From Ectobius pallidus (taxonomy: Eukaryota; Arthropoda; Insecta; Blattodea; Ectobiidae): a stretch of DNA of 64,000 bases. The DNA lies in contig CAXKWD010000002.1 of assembly GCA_964059195.1 (NCBI GenBank), positions 162,260,559-162,324,558 of the forward strand, given 5' to 3'. Positions 22,370-33,486 of the stretch are shown here, piece by piece (within the stretch, counting starts at the first letter, position 1; every line of letters starts with the position of its first letter). Made by a program: the position numbers and the translations under genes. The notes under the pieces are model-generated. The model was given only the letters and a program-made list of their open reading frames with translations, was not told the origin of the DNA and did not search any database.

Positions 22370-23330
22370 CATTTTGGGTGCAATACATAAAAAAATTATT
22401 TCTTGAACACTACGTCTACCAAATGTCCTCCATTGCAGTTAAGGCATTCTTGGAGCCTGGCCTGGAAATTTTGCATGACCTCTCGCAGCATGTTGACAGG
22501 TATTGCCGCAATCTCGTCCACAATTCTTTGTTTGAGGGCTTGAATGGTTGTGGGTGGATTTGCTTGATTTGAAACATAAAAAGAAGTTGCAAGCAGTTAA
22601 ATCTGGCGAGCGAGGGGGCCAAGGGATATTCCCGTAATGAGAAATGACAAGACCCGGGAACAAAGCATTTACAGCATTCATTGAAATTCTTGCTGTATGG
22701 CTTGTAGCCCCATCTTGTGATTATTCACTGGAAAACTGGCAAACTGGCAATTTGTGGTGTGAGAAAGTTGTGAATCATTTCAACTTAACGCTGAGAATTA
22801 ACAGTCACTGTGTTACCAGCCTCATCCTCGAAGAAAAATGGACTGATGATTCCACTCGCCGAAATTGTGCACCACACTGTCACTTTCTGTGCATGAAGAG
22901 GCCTCTCATGGAGTAAATGGGGGTTTTTCTCCCGCCCAGTATCTGAAGTTTTGTTTATTGTTTATTGACAAAACCTGAGACGTGGAAATGCGCCTCATCA
23001 CTCATCCCCACATTGTTCACTTGGGGGTCATTTTCTTCAAAAGTCCTGTTTGCTCGAGGTTCTTTATCCATGTTCGAATCGCATTATCTGATGGAACAGG
23101 CTGGTTACACGGTATGTTAAAATGACATCGAAAAGCACGTCGAGTTTGCACAAAACTTCGACCATTTTAATAATACACGTTCACTACATAACCGCATTGT
23201 TCACCTGTCCAATGATCCATTGCAACTAATGGTAGATTGTACAGATTGTGATGCGCCAGTTGCCTTCCTCCCCATGACCTCCCAACTTTGTCTCATGGCC
23301 ACCTACAATCATTGACGGACCCTGTATAAA
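22370..23330 (-). pseudogene. Mariner-like transposase remnant
   Basis: Minus-strand pieces of an IS630/Tc1-mariner transposase in several frames: SDEAHFHVSGFVNKQ (first catalytic Asp region, about 22960-23010), then HAQKVTVWCTISASGI (about 22850-22900), and PWPPRSPDLTACNFFL (last catalytic region, about 22580-22625). The order is right for one gene. Frameshifts separate the pieces and the middle is shortened. A GGACCCTGTATAAAA end near 23316-23331 may be the terminal repeat. Dead copy. Confidence 0.78.
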
Positions 23331-23339
23331 ATACAAAAA

Positions 23340-23960
23340 TAACACAAACAAATTAAGTCTAATCTTCACCCACTCTCCAATTTGCCGCTTTTCAAACCTG
23401 AGCTGTCTCGCCTTCAGTAAATATTTCCCAATGCTTTCCTCAAAATTTTTTCCATCAGTTGTTCCCTATTTGATTCCATAAAAGTTACTGGTAGATATTT
23501 TTTTCTCCAATTTTCCAACCTTCACAATTTGCCAAAATATGAAACCATGATTCTTCCCCTTTACATATGGGACAAACTCTCATTCTATTTTCATCTATGA
23601 TCTTAATCATTCGCCATGCACCAAGTCTAATCTAAGCAAGCCCCGGTTTACTGACTTTGGATCCTTCTCCTATGTATTGCTCCTTCCCTCACTTCAATTT
23701 TAACCGCGATTGTAATTCAAGTGAAACCATGGACTTACATTGTGCATTTGTCTGTTGTCTATCAATATCCTTCAAACGGTTCTTAAACTTCCTCCACACA
23801 CTTCTCCTATTTCCCTGCTCATCCATCCAAATGTATCCCATCCCAATTGTTTCTAACCCCTTTCTTAATTTGGAAACCCAAGTATTTCCTCCAATCCTTA
23901 ACTGTTCTTGATGACATATTGCTCTGATTAGAGACTGATCCCCCGGCATAAGTTGTAAGT
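23340..23960 (-). pseudogene. LINE H 3' fragment, zinc-motif C-terminus
   Basis: Minus-strand translation shows a GGNTWVSKLRKGLETIGMGY stretch. Further on, in another frame, there is a Cys-His motif (CPICKGEESWFHILANC, about 23525-23580) like those that end ORF2 of several LINE clades. LINE C has a similar C-terminal motif. It has several stops, so it is a decayed 3' fragment. The clade is uncertain. Confidence 0.6.
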
Positions 23961-24109
23961 TTATAAAGGGAGGAGTAAGGAATAAAGTTCAGGAATGAAC
24001 AATATAAGTTATAAAAAACTTTAGTGAGTGCATGTAAACTAATAAGCTGATAAATATAAGAAAATAATTAGAAGAAACTTCTATACTAGAAAGAGACTGT
24101 TAACGAATA

Positions 24110-24627
24110 TACCGTATTGGCCCGAAAATAAGACGACCTCGAATATAAGACGACCCTGAATTTTTGAAGGGTAGTTACGAAAAAATAAATAAAATAGCTT
24201 ATTAGTACATTTTGCTTCACATAAAACAGAAGTTTGAAGTTCATGTCGTAACTTCTTCTCTCGTCTTTATTTACGCATTGAGACAATGAAGATGCTTTCT
24301 TTTCCACATGATCTGCCATGTTGGTGGTCAAACAAGCATTATGCATAGAGAATAGAGATGCCAAGCAGTGCAGTACACGGCAGTACAAGGAGAAACACGA
24401 ATTCGGGAACAATAAAGTTCGGTAAAATTCGGTAATTTCCGTGCGACTTTGACCTTGGATCGGACGCACGCCATTTGCGTGGGGATCCCCGGGCGCTACA
24501 CACGTGTACAGCTGCATTCATGATTGGAGAGTTGTTGAGTCTTAGGGTGCGCGTATAAGACGAGTATAGTTTTTAAAAGCACATTTTCAGGGAAAAAACA
24601 TCGTCTTATATTCGGGCCAATACGGTA
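24110..24627. mobile_element. MITE with CCGTATTGGCCCGAA inverted ends
   Basis: The left end TACCGTATTGGCCCGAAAAT and the right end (inverted) TACCGTATTGGCCCGAATAT differ by one base over about 27 bp. With TA as target duplication the inverted repeat starts CCGTATTGG, in the style of Tc1/mariner or pogo MITEs. The ORFs inside have no transposase motif. Length 518 bp. Confidence 0.85.
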
Positions 24628-24678
24628 GCTTTCCTGCCAAGATGATGCAATCTTAAGCAACAGACTGCACATATAAAT

Positions 24679-24926
24679 GAGCCCCTTAAAGCCCAAGTGG
24701 TGTAACTCCAGTTTTTGGATGTTTTTAGTTATGGTCAGGATCCTATTCAGAAAGTGTTCTTCTATTAATAGCGCAAATGGTGTAAGTCATAACTTGCATA
24801 GCAACCCTTTAGGCAGGAGCACAATTTTATGCTGTCCATAAAGCCATCTATTTGGTGACAGCTAAAACCTTAAATATCTCAGAACAGCAGTAATGTGAGT
24901 TACACCACTTGGGCTTTAAGGGGCTC
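24679..24926. mobile_element. hAT-type MITE with perfect 30-bp inverted repeats
   Basis: The ends GAGCCCCTTAAAGCCCAAG... match inverted for 30 bp without error. The 248-bp element is flanked by the 8-bp direct repeat atataaat (24671-24678 and 24927-24934). An 8-bp duplication fits the hAT superfamily. Non-coding. Confidence 0.9.
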
Positions 24927-24934
24927 ATATAAAT

Positions 24935-25505
24935 ACTGTTATTGTACTTACAATCATTCAATATACAAGAAAATTATATGAACTTGAATCTTTTGTAGCA
25001 ATGAATGATATAATAGACATCTCTTAAATTGAAGAAATGAAAAGTTGCCATGTAAACTTAGATCGCATATGCACTGTAACAAAGACTTTAGACTTCAGTT
25101 CACAGTGATGCTGGTAACTCATACACAGGCATCTATAAGAGATATTGCGACAATTAGTCAAAAACGGCGAGAAAACTGAATAACAGCTGGAGTGGATAAC
25201 GCACGTCTAAGCAATTCTGCACCAAGGCTTGTACTAACTTAAAGTGATGCTGCAGGCAACGGTGATGGGAATCCCACACATTTCAATGATGGCTGCTCGA
25301 AAGAAAGCTTCTCAAACATCACAGCAGAAGCGCACTTCAAAATATTTAAATCAATTAATTATTAAACACTAGTTGAGCTTGCTCCAACAATAAAGAAATC
25401 TAAAAGCGCTTTAAGTAAATGTTTATTTTGCGGTAAACATCGCATTTTAGATAAAGAACGGTTCTTTACCAGTATAAATATTTATTGCATTCATTGCCAG
25501 TTTTT
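24935..25505. other. No gene recognised
   Basis: No ORF with recognisable motifs and no repeat seen. Confidence 0.5.
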
Positions 25506-25842
25506 ATAATAATAATGTTTTATTTTACCTGGCAGAATTAAGGCCGCAAGGCCTTATCTTCCACTCAACCATGAGAGAAAAAAAAATACAATTTACAAAA
25601 CAATTGATTATGCAATAAGTGATCTTATAAGTAATATTACACAAAAGAAATAAGATAAGTTTTAAGATACATTAATAATTATTTACAGAAATAGACCCTT
25701 AGTAATAATTCTTACAATGTAGTTACAAGGATATAAGGATATACAAATTGACATCACTATTTTAAAGTAAAGTAATTAAATATATATAAAATAAAAATAT
25801 GTAAATAATTAAGCTAAGTATTTTCAGGAATATGTACATAAT

Positions 25843-27083
25843 TTAGTACTTTAGATTTGAACGATGATATGGTTCTACAGGCTCTGATGTTGTGTGGAAG
25901 ACAGTTCCATTGTCGAGAGGTGGTGACTGCAAGGTTGTTCTGTGTTGAGGGATTAGGAGAAGTGTACTAAGTTGTGAACGGGTGTCGGATGTATGATGTT
26001 CTGATAATTTATGACAGTGGGAAGCGAGATATGCTGGAGATGATGACTGTAATATTTGGAACAGGAGACAAAGGGAATTCAGTTTTCTATGATCATTAAG
26101 CCGAATCCAAGACACTTTTGAGAAAGAGGGCGAGATATGATCAGCTTTTTTAATGTCACAGTTATATTGAATACCCATACTATCAACACGTTGTAGTTTT
26201 TGAGAGAGGTTGACACTGAGATCGCTTAATAATATATCACAATAATGAAAATGGGGCATCATGAGAATTAGTATTAGGATTTTCTTCAGTAAAAAAAGGA
26301 GGAAAATTTGTAAGGCGCTTTAATGAATGAATGATCAAAAATATTTTTCTACATATGTGAATTATCTGAACATTCCAGTTGACATTTTTGTCAAAGAAAA
26401 CTCCTAGATTTTTAATAGATGAACTGAATGGAACTAGAGATTTATTAATTAGTAGGGGTGGTAGATTATTTAATCCTACAATAGACTGTAATCTCTGTTG
26501 CCCCAGAATTATTTCCTGCGATTTTTCAGCATCAAGCTCAATCCAAATTTCTTACACCAAGAAGATATTGCCTATAGGTCATGATTTACTTTATTGATGT
26601 TGTCGATCAATGCTTCAGGCCGAGAATTCATATAGATTTGAAGATCATTAGCATAGAGATGGCGTTTGCTATGAGCTAAGGTTGTGGATATGTCATTTAT
26701 ATAAACTGAAAACAATAGCAGTCCAAGTACTGAGCCCTGCGGTACTCCTCTCTCCTCATCTCGCCAGGAGGAAGACCAGTGGGATGATAAAACACATTGC
26801 TGACGATTGAGAAAATAGAAATAGAACCAGAAATGGAAATAACTCTCGGATAAATGCATTGCTTGCAGTTTAGCTATAAGAAGATCTAAGTCCATGGAGT
26901 CAAAGGCTTTACTGAAGTCTAGAAGAGTCAGTATTTCATTTGGTTTTTTTCCATGGCTATACGTATGTCCTCTGTCACTGTGAGAAGTGCTGTACTTGTA
27001 CTATGGCCATTTCTGAATCCAGACTGATATGGGTCAAGGATATTATATTCATTGAAATAATCTGTCAGTTGTCTGTGTAATAT
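25843..27083 (-). pseudogene. LINE F RT domain
   Basis: Broken into at least three frames (26928-27083, 26572-26895, 25843-26262). The catalytic box reads YAND instead of YxDD, so the active-site Asp pair is lost. It otherwise follows the LINE E protein closely (MMPHFHYCDILLSDLS versus LVMPHFDYCDVVICDLS). Confidence 0.8.
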
Positions 27084-29182
27084 TAGGGTGGTTCTTATTT
27101 TTGAAGTTTTAAAATGTTGTTGCTTGACCCTCTTATTTTGTTCTATGATGTAAAAAACTATGTTGTGAAAAGTTTTGTTCAGATCAGACATTTTTTAGAG
27201 GTCGCTCAATCAATCTGAAAAAATGATTTTTCTTTCATTTTTATAATTTTTTCAAGAATGGTGAAAACTGAACATGGCAGCAGCGACTAATTCTAGAGGG
27301 CCTCCACAATTTGCTTAATGGGCTCTGAAGAAAGTGAACTGAAAGGATCTAAGTTACCTTTAAATAAACAAGTGTTACGTGTCTGTTTTTACCACCATAA
27401 AACCTTGAAGAAAACAGTTCATGAGAGCTGTAGGACCGTTGTGAATGAAACTTCTGTGTTTTGAGAAAAAGCTTGTTTTCCCATTCGACATGAGCAGGAT
27501 TGTATAAAACAACTGGAGAAGCTTCATGAAAAGTGGACTAAGCTGCAAAAAAATTTCCAATAGTAAAACAGCTGTGCAGCAAAGCAATGAGACTTTATTC
27601 TTAAGAGACCCAGAGAATTTATTCGATATTGCTCATCAGGAAGCCCTGCAGATGATCAAGATTTCAGAGGACAAGGATTTTACTCTTGCTTAAAGAGAAC
27701 TTGGTCACCATGGTTGCTTTGGGCAAGTCGATAAAGGTATACCAAAGTTGAAGTCAGGTAGGCCTACTGAATTAGTAGCTACTTTGCTTGAAGAGTGGGG
27801 ACTTGTTCATCAAGTTAGCACAATGTGCTTTGACACTACTGCCAATAACACAGATCACAGAAATGGAGCTTACATACTTTTGGAATAGAAATTTCAAAAG
27901 GACCTTCTCTACATAGCATGTTGTCACTATTCTTGCAAGTGTGTCAACGAGGCTATGCGATGTACATCATCTGGCCCTGTTGTAGGCAATTTTAAACATT
28001 TAAAACAGTCCTGGAATGAGATAGATCAATCACCTTACGAAAGTGCAACCAGTAATGCAATACTTGCAACAGTTTTGGCAGCAATTATTTTGCAATTAAC
28101 CAGCTTGAGGCAACACAAGTCAGAGATGATTACAAAGAATTTCTAGAGCTTGCAATTATGTTTTTGGGGTGTTTCTCCACGTGGGATACACTTTATATCC
28201 CTTGCGGCCTTCCATCATGCTTCCATTCCTTTAAAATATGGATGTTTCGTCGCAAGTTCAAAGTCTCTATGAACGAAGAAAATGGAATGTTTAACATCTG
28301 CATTTTGCTTGTATTATTTTATCTGAGAGCTTGGTTTAGAGCTTAACTTCCTATTTCATCACCCGCTAATGACCTCAAATTACTGTAACAACTAAGTGCT
28401 TATGAAAAGATTAATTCTGAAATCTCTAAAGTTGCCAGCAAAGAAACCTGAGGTTCATATGTGGTATTTGAGAGGAAAACTTGTGGGTTTGACTTTTTTT
28501 TTTTATGTGCTGACAAGTTCGAAAAAGCTATGCTTTATTCCCTGAAAGAAAGGAATAGGTTTTATGAACCTCTTAAACATATCCAGCTGAGTGGAAAGAG
28601 TTCCTGTGATATGAAGATTGAAGATTTTGTGAGAAAAAATACAACAAATTTCTTTAATTGCCTTAGCATCCCAAAAATTACTTACATTTTGATATGGCAT
28701 CTCAGAGATGACTATAAGCAAGCAAGAGCAACAGTTAAACATTTAAGATTTATTAATGATAATGCTGAAAGAGGTGTGGCTCTTATGCAAGAACATAATG
28801 CCCTTATAACAAAGAATGAAGACCAGAAACAATATTTATTACAGGTTTTGGAACAACATAGGCTTTGTTATCCCGAAAACAGGAAAAAATATTAATTTCC
28901 CTTGAGTAGGGTCACAAGAAACAATCTGCTATCTGTTGAAGCCTTAATTGAGACTGATTAAGAGTTGAGTGTGAAATTTATCAGAATATATAATACACCA
29001 ATATTTCGGCAGTAATTTGTATAACGTAAAACTTTGAGTTCATTGAGCTACCCCTAAATATTAATTAAATCGTCTAAATCTTTGCACACATTATTTTTGT
29101 ATGTAGAAGAACATTTCTGAGAGGTAAGAGCATATAAATTGCTGAAAAAGTTTTTCTTATTAGTAAAGGAAGGACCACCCTA
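27084..29182 (+). mobile_element. hAT-like DNA transposon nested in LINE F
   Basis: A 2099-bp insertion with inverted ends: TAGGGTGGTTCTT at the left, TAGGGTGGTCCTT when the right end is inverted. The 9-bp direct repeat gtgtaatat flanks it (27075-27083 and 29183-29191). If one base belongs to the ends, the duplication is 8 bp, as in hAT. It contains one decayed plus-strand gene. LINE F RT sequence stops at the left end and resumes at the right end. Confidence 0.85.
27270..28895 (+). pseudogene. Transposase-like gene of the hAT-like element
   Basis: Plus-strand fragments in several frames align in order to a protein type that I know only as a repeated, uncharacterised family in insects and Hydra. 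They are: an N-terminal FPIRHEQDCIKQLEKLHEKW stretch (27480), NLFDIAHQEALQMIK (27616), CFDTTANNTDHRNGAYILLE (27829), LYIACCH (27910), IWMFRRKFKVSMNEENGMFN (28235), and a C-terminal region open for 144 codons (28461-28895). Stops such as TAG at 27886 and several shifts make it a pseudogene. The CFDTTxxNT motif is probably part of the catalytic core. The superfamily is inferred from the duplication length, not from a confirmed domain. Confidence 0.6.
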
Positions 29183-29191
29183 GTGTAATAT

Positions 29192-30810
29192 TCTTTCCAG
29201 GGCTTTTGATATAGAAGAATGCTGATGGGTCTGCAGTGACTAGGTGCCGTTGGATTGTTATTCGAACTATCGCTTTCTTCCATTGGTTCGGGTAAGTTGA
29301 AGTCATAATGGAGGCATTGAATATGTGCGTAAGCGTAGGTAAGATGATATCAATAATTTTGTGTATCATGGTTATGCTGATGTTATCTAAGTCCTTGTGA
29401 TTTGGATTTAATACGCATTTTAGACCTTTTTACATCAACAGGCGTAGTATAAGAGAAAAAGAATTTTTCTCTTCTAGGGGGTTCAATGCTTCGTACTTTG
29501 TTAATTGTCTGATCCCTGGTCTTTGTGTCAATCAATGTAATGGGTAGGGATGTAAAATAGTCATTAAGTTGTTGGGAGGAACGTTAATATTATCAGTTTT
29601 AGTTTTTGTATTACCTATGCCCATGTTTTTTAACCTCTTCCACATATCTGACGGATTTATATTAGGGCCAATAAGACTATGGGCATATTTTAAGGTTTTT
29701 CATTTCCTATGATTTGAGTGGTTCTGTTTCTGAGTTGCTTATAATCCTGAAAGTCAGTTTCGTTTTTATTACGTCTATATTTTTGAGAAGTAGAGTCTCT
29801 CTTAGCCATGATTGTACGTATTGTTTTGGTCATCCCAACAGCAGGAGGTCTTGTTACGGGTCTTGTCTTCATTGGTGCGTGTTTGTCATATAGCTGGTTT
29901 ATGAGGTTATTAAAAGTATCTACTTTTTCGTCTACAGTGTGCAGAGTCCAAACTGAGTGCTAAAGCACATTTAATGTGTCAGTAGTTAATAAATTCTGGT
30001 CAATACATTTCAAGTCCCTATAAATTATGAGTTTAGGTTTTTGTTTAGGGCATTGTAGGGAATATGAAACAAAAATAAGGTTGTGAGATGACAGACCAGG
30101 AGCAGGAAGTTGGCCAGTAACATCTTGGAAGTATTGTGTGAAATGAGTTGAACCAAGTTGAAGAAGTGTCATGTTGCAGGCCCTGGAATATTGTCTTTAA
30201 TTTTATTGTATTAGCTAGTAGGTTTGTATTCAAATCTCCCATCACTATAACGTGTTCATAGTGTGGCAATAAATTTAACAAAGGGGTGTCTATAGCATAC
30301 AGACAGCCGATCTTGGGTGGCTTATAGATAAGACATACAAGGCATTTTTGAAGGATGTAAGTTATTTCTATTTCTATGAATAAAAATTCAGGTTTGCCTC
30401 AGTATTCAGTGGGGAACTGATGAATAATTTTTTGTTTTAATTCTGATCTTATGTATGCAGCCTGCCTTTTTCCCGTAATGGATCATTGCAAAACAATATA
30501 TATCCGTCTAAACTTATGAGATTGGATGGCAGATTGGGCTTTAACCAACTTTCTGAAATGAGAATTACATGAAGTTATAAGGGGTTGAAAATATTGTGAA
30601 ACTCATCAAAATGAGTATAAACATGTGCTACTTGTAGGGTAGATGGATCAGCTGGGAGTAATTTTTCTAATAGCGAGGATGTTGACAGCTCAGGCTGTTG
30701 TGGGTTTGGGCTTTGAAGGTCAGCTCTATTGTAAGCGTTCACTGGACATGCAGGAAGGGTTGGGGAGGGGGGGATGAACAAGTTTTGGTCATACACTCTA
30801 TCCAGCACAT
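29192..30810 (-). pseudogene. LINE F endonuclease and RT motif 1
   Basis: Small minus-strand ORFs (30575-30808, 30045-30281, 29960-30172, 29160-29369, 29074-29283) with endonuclease remnants (MGDLNTNLL) and RT motif 1. All are separated by frameshifts. Confidence 0.65.
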
Positions 30811-30850
30811 CAGAGCCTGAGGGTGTTTCAAGTGCATTCTTTGTGGAAAT

Positions 30851-31250
30851 GATGGTGGCAACTGGTACTGGTACTAATCTAACAGAAATTAATTTGTCTC
30901 AAAGTAATGCAGGACTAAGTTAAATATTAAACTAAGGTTATGGCTGTACTAGAATACTAATTAATTGTATCTAATTGAGCAAACAAACAATGAAATTATG
31001 AGAAGTTTCCATTGATTCACTAATTACTAGGAAGATCGACTGGATGGGTGACTTATCTTTTTATCTCTCCTTGTTTCACAATTATGACGCCATCCTGTGT
31101 CCAGTCATTTTGTACCCCAAATCTTCATATTGTTTCACGCAATAGGCCATGGCGAGCCTTACTGAGGTCTTCTCTTACCGTGATTTTCGTCCCCTGCAAT
31201 TTTCGTTTGTTTCGGAAGACTCTCCTGTTCCTTTAGCTAGTAAATTTAAA
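30851..31250. other. No gene recognised
   Basis: No clear motif. It could be 5' sequence of LINE F or older repeat debris. Confidence 0.4.
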
Positions 31251-31257
31251 ACATAAT

Positions 31258-31496
31258 ATATGAGGGGCTTTCCATATTGATTTACACTTTATTTTCTTTA
31301 CACTCTCTAAGAATCTCTATGCCTCAGCAGATATATCCACTTTCTCAACATAGTCTCCATTAAGCTGTACACACTTGTGCCACCGAAGTGGAAGTTCTCT
31401 AGGCCCTCCTAGAACCACTTCTTCAGAGTCTGTCGAACCCACCTCAGGACAATTCATGGAAGTTGACAAATTGATGTCTGCAGAGAGGTTTTTTCA
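31258..31496 (-). pseudogene. Mariner transposase 3' end, inverted fragment
   Basis: Minus-strand reading gives the last part of a mariner transposase (LPLRWHKCVQLNGDYVEK) followed by a short 3' UTR and the terminal sequence ATGGAAAGCCCCTCAT at 31260-31275. The plus-strand fragment next door encodes a very similar stretch, so two 3' ends face each other. Confidence 0.7.
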
Positions 31497-31905
31497 TAGC
31501 TCTGAATAGGTGGTAATCAGAACCAAAGCCCAATCAATGCAGTGGAAGCACAAAGGCAGCTCCCCACCGAAGAAGTTCTGTACAGCACCCTCAGAAGGCA
31601 AACGCATGGTCACAATCTTTTGGAACAAGGATGGAATCATCCATATTGACTGGCTGGAACCAGGGACCAACATTAACAGCACGACTAAGATGGGGTTTCT
31701 GGTGCTGCCACATCCACTGTATTCTCACTTCTGCAAAGACATCATTTCGCTGACTTCCAGGAAATGTCCTCAGGTGGGTATGACAGACTGCAAAAAATTG
31801 GTTCTCAGAGGGCCTAGAGAAGTCCCACTTGGGTGGCACAAGTATGTACAGCTTAATGAAGACTCCACAGTCATCATTCAGAGAGCGAAGCGATAGGTTG
31901 GTTTT
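31497..31905 (+). pseudogene. Mariner (DD34D type) transposase fragment
   Basis: It begins in the middle of the gene with TKAQSMQWKH, then PKKFCTAPSEGKRMVTIFW and DWLEPGTNINS, typical of the mariner core after the first Asp. It then jumps to the C-terminal PLGWHKYVQLNEDS, so the second catalytic block (HDNARPH-type) is deleted or scrambled. Open for 128 codons but not functional. Confidence 0.75.
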
Positions 31906-32023
31906 TGTGCAGTGTGGCAATAAGTGGAGGAAGTGAAGTCTCTAGCGAGTCAGCGACCACGGGACTTTTATGTGATTAAGTGTAACACATGTGCTTACAG
32001 CCGTGCCGAAATTAAGTTTTGCC

Positions 32024-32144
32024 ATGGGTGTGGTTACAGCAACATACAGAGCAAGGATTGGAATTTTCAACTTAAGAAGAGGGAACAACGCTACAAATAA
32101 AAACGTCAATGATAGGCCTATTGGAAATATAAGCTTGTGGTTTG
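32024..32144 (+). pseudogene. LINE C ORF1, first 40 codons
   Basis: The ATG at 32024 opens a frame containing ATYRARIGIFNLRRG and ending in a hydrophobic ISLWF just where BEL/Pao element B begins. The frame continues at 39816 when the element and one gtttg copy are removed (7676 bp). I chose this ATG because it gives an N-terminus directly before the hydrophobic run and 2A-like motif. Confidence 0.7.
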
Positions 32145-33111
32145 TGTTAAATACCGTCTCAACAGTATTTAAGGTTTTTGTTTTTTGTTTAGTGTTTCTT
32201 ATATTCTTTGCTTTTGTTTCAAGTTCTGTGATCTTTTTCGTTCTCTGCTGCCGAGCATGCGCAGTTTCCGTGTTGCATGCTGGGAGGGGATGGACTCGTC
32301 AGCCATTGCTACATTGCCTCAAGTGGCACATGTACACTTTTTCTGTAAAATCATTCTACTCTGCATCGCCATCCAAGTTGGATGAAGTCATCACTTGAAG
32401 CTGACGGAAATTGCTAGTTACGTTTCTGTCTATATACTACAACCTTAAAATATCACTACAGGACTTCATGCTGAGATGCAGTCATTGTTCAAGACTTCCA
32501 GACCGATTGCATAATCAACTCTTCTACTCCATTCGACGCCATTATGGTGGGCGTTTTCTGCGTAATCATGAAACACTAAAGGTAAAGAAACTTAGTTTTT
32601 ACATTGAACATGCTTTTTTTGTTATTGACAAATGAAAGAAGCTTAAACTCATCTTGAAATCTTGCAAACAGCAATATTGAAATTGTATCACGTTCAATCC
32701 TGTAAATAGTGTTGTACATACTTTTGTAAATAGAATCAGTGTAATATCTTTGTTCTGTATATAATTGACTCACCATTTATTTCAAAGGAAGAAAAGGTAT
32801 AATTTTACATTCTTGCAGAGCCTGCAGACTCAGGCCGTTGGTTGTGGTAAGCCGTAAAACTCATTTAATTGAAGATTTCATTTAGTTAAAGAGTAATACT
32901 TATTTTGAAAGATTCAAGTTCAAGAAATCATAACTAAGCTCATGTATTTATATTTAATTTGAGCTATTTGAATATTGTTCACAGATCATTTAAGAAAACA
33001 CAAGTGTAAAGATTATTTTATTTATTTATGTACAGAAATTTTCATTTTTATTGTAATGTGAGTGAGAAATAAATGTTCAAATATTATACAAATTCATTTC
33101 CTCATTCAACA
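32145..33111 (+). repeat. 5' LTR of BEL/Pao element B
   Basis: 967 bp, paired with 38849-39815, with TG...CA ends. An AATAAA lies near 33067. Confidence 0.95.
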
Positions 33112-33116
33112 TTTTT

Positions 33117-33134
33117 TGGAGGTCCCACCGAGAT
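33117..33134 (+). promoter_or_regulatory. Primer binding site candidate, element B
   Basis: TGGAGGTCCCACCGAGAT starts five bases after the 5' LTR, as expected for the complement of a tRNA 3' end. The tRNA is not identified. Confidence 0.7.
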
Positions 33135-33486
33135 ATTTACTTCGTGTACTAATGCTGGTCTATATTTTGTATTTCATGTAATACTGTACTGCTGTAAATG
33201 TGTATGGAGAGGAGAGGAACATGCAATCAGAGAATGGCCTGGGACAACAGTCAGTCAGCTGTCCATCCCAACATGCAACTCTGAAAAATATGGGTCATCT
33301 CAGCTTACATCAGCTCCTGTCGAGGTCGCAAGAAGACAACAAACGCAGCCCTACGTGCCAGCACATAAATCATTCTTGGGACCATTGAACGCTGATAGTA
33401 AGGTTGGTCACATTAACACTGAGGTGAGTCATAATCAGAATTGTTTCCTCTTCGTCAACAAAGCAGTGTATCATTGCAAGCTGAAA

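Larger units (their letters stand above)
25506..30850 (-). mobile_element. LINE F, decayed, split by a hAT-like transposon
   Basis: Same family as LINE E: it shares the 3' UTR GGCCTT motif and C-terminal blocks. From its 5' side (right) it shows a degraded N-terminal endonuclease (HFDEFHNIFNPL near 30580, VIVMGDLNTNLLA near 30230), linker, and RT motif 1 (HCRPISILLYQK near 29210). After the inserted element come QSGFRNGHSTSTALL (27010), GVPQGSVLGLLLFSVYIND (26720), YANDLQIYM in place of a YxDD box (26650), and C-terminal motifs to about 25850. Many frameshifts and stops; dead. The 3' end is marked by (ATA) repeats at 25507. Confidence 0.82.

Noticed and set aside
22838..22866. CTGATGA followed 12 bases later by GAAA, hammerhead-like
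   Set aside because: The bases between cannot form stem II, and the site lies inside mariner coding sequence read on the other strand. Chance match.
33073..33486. N-terminal extension of BEL/Pao B Gag
   Set aside because: The frame is open from within the LTR across the primer binding site, but shows no Gag features before the ATG at 33487.
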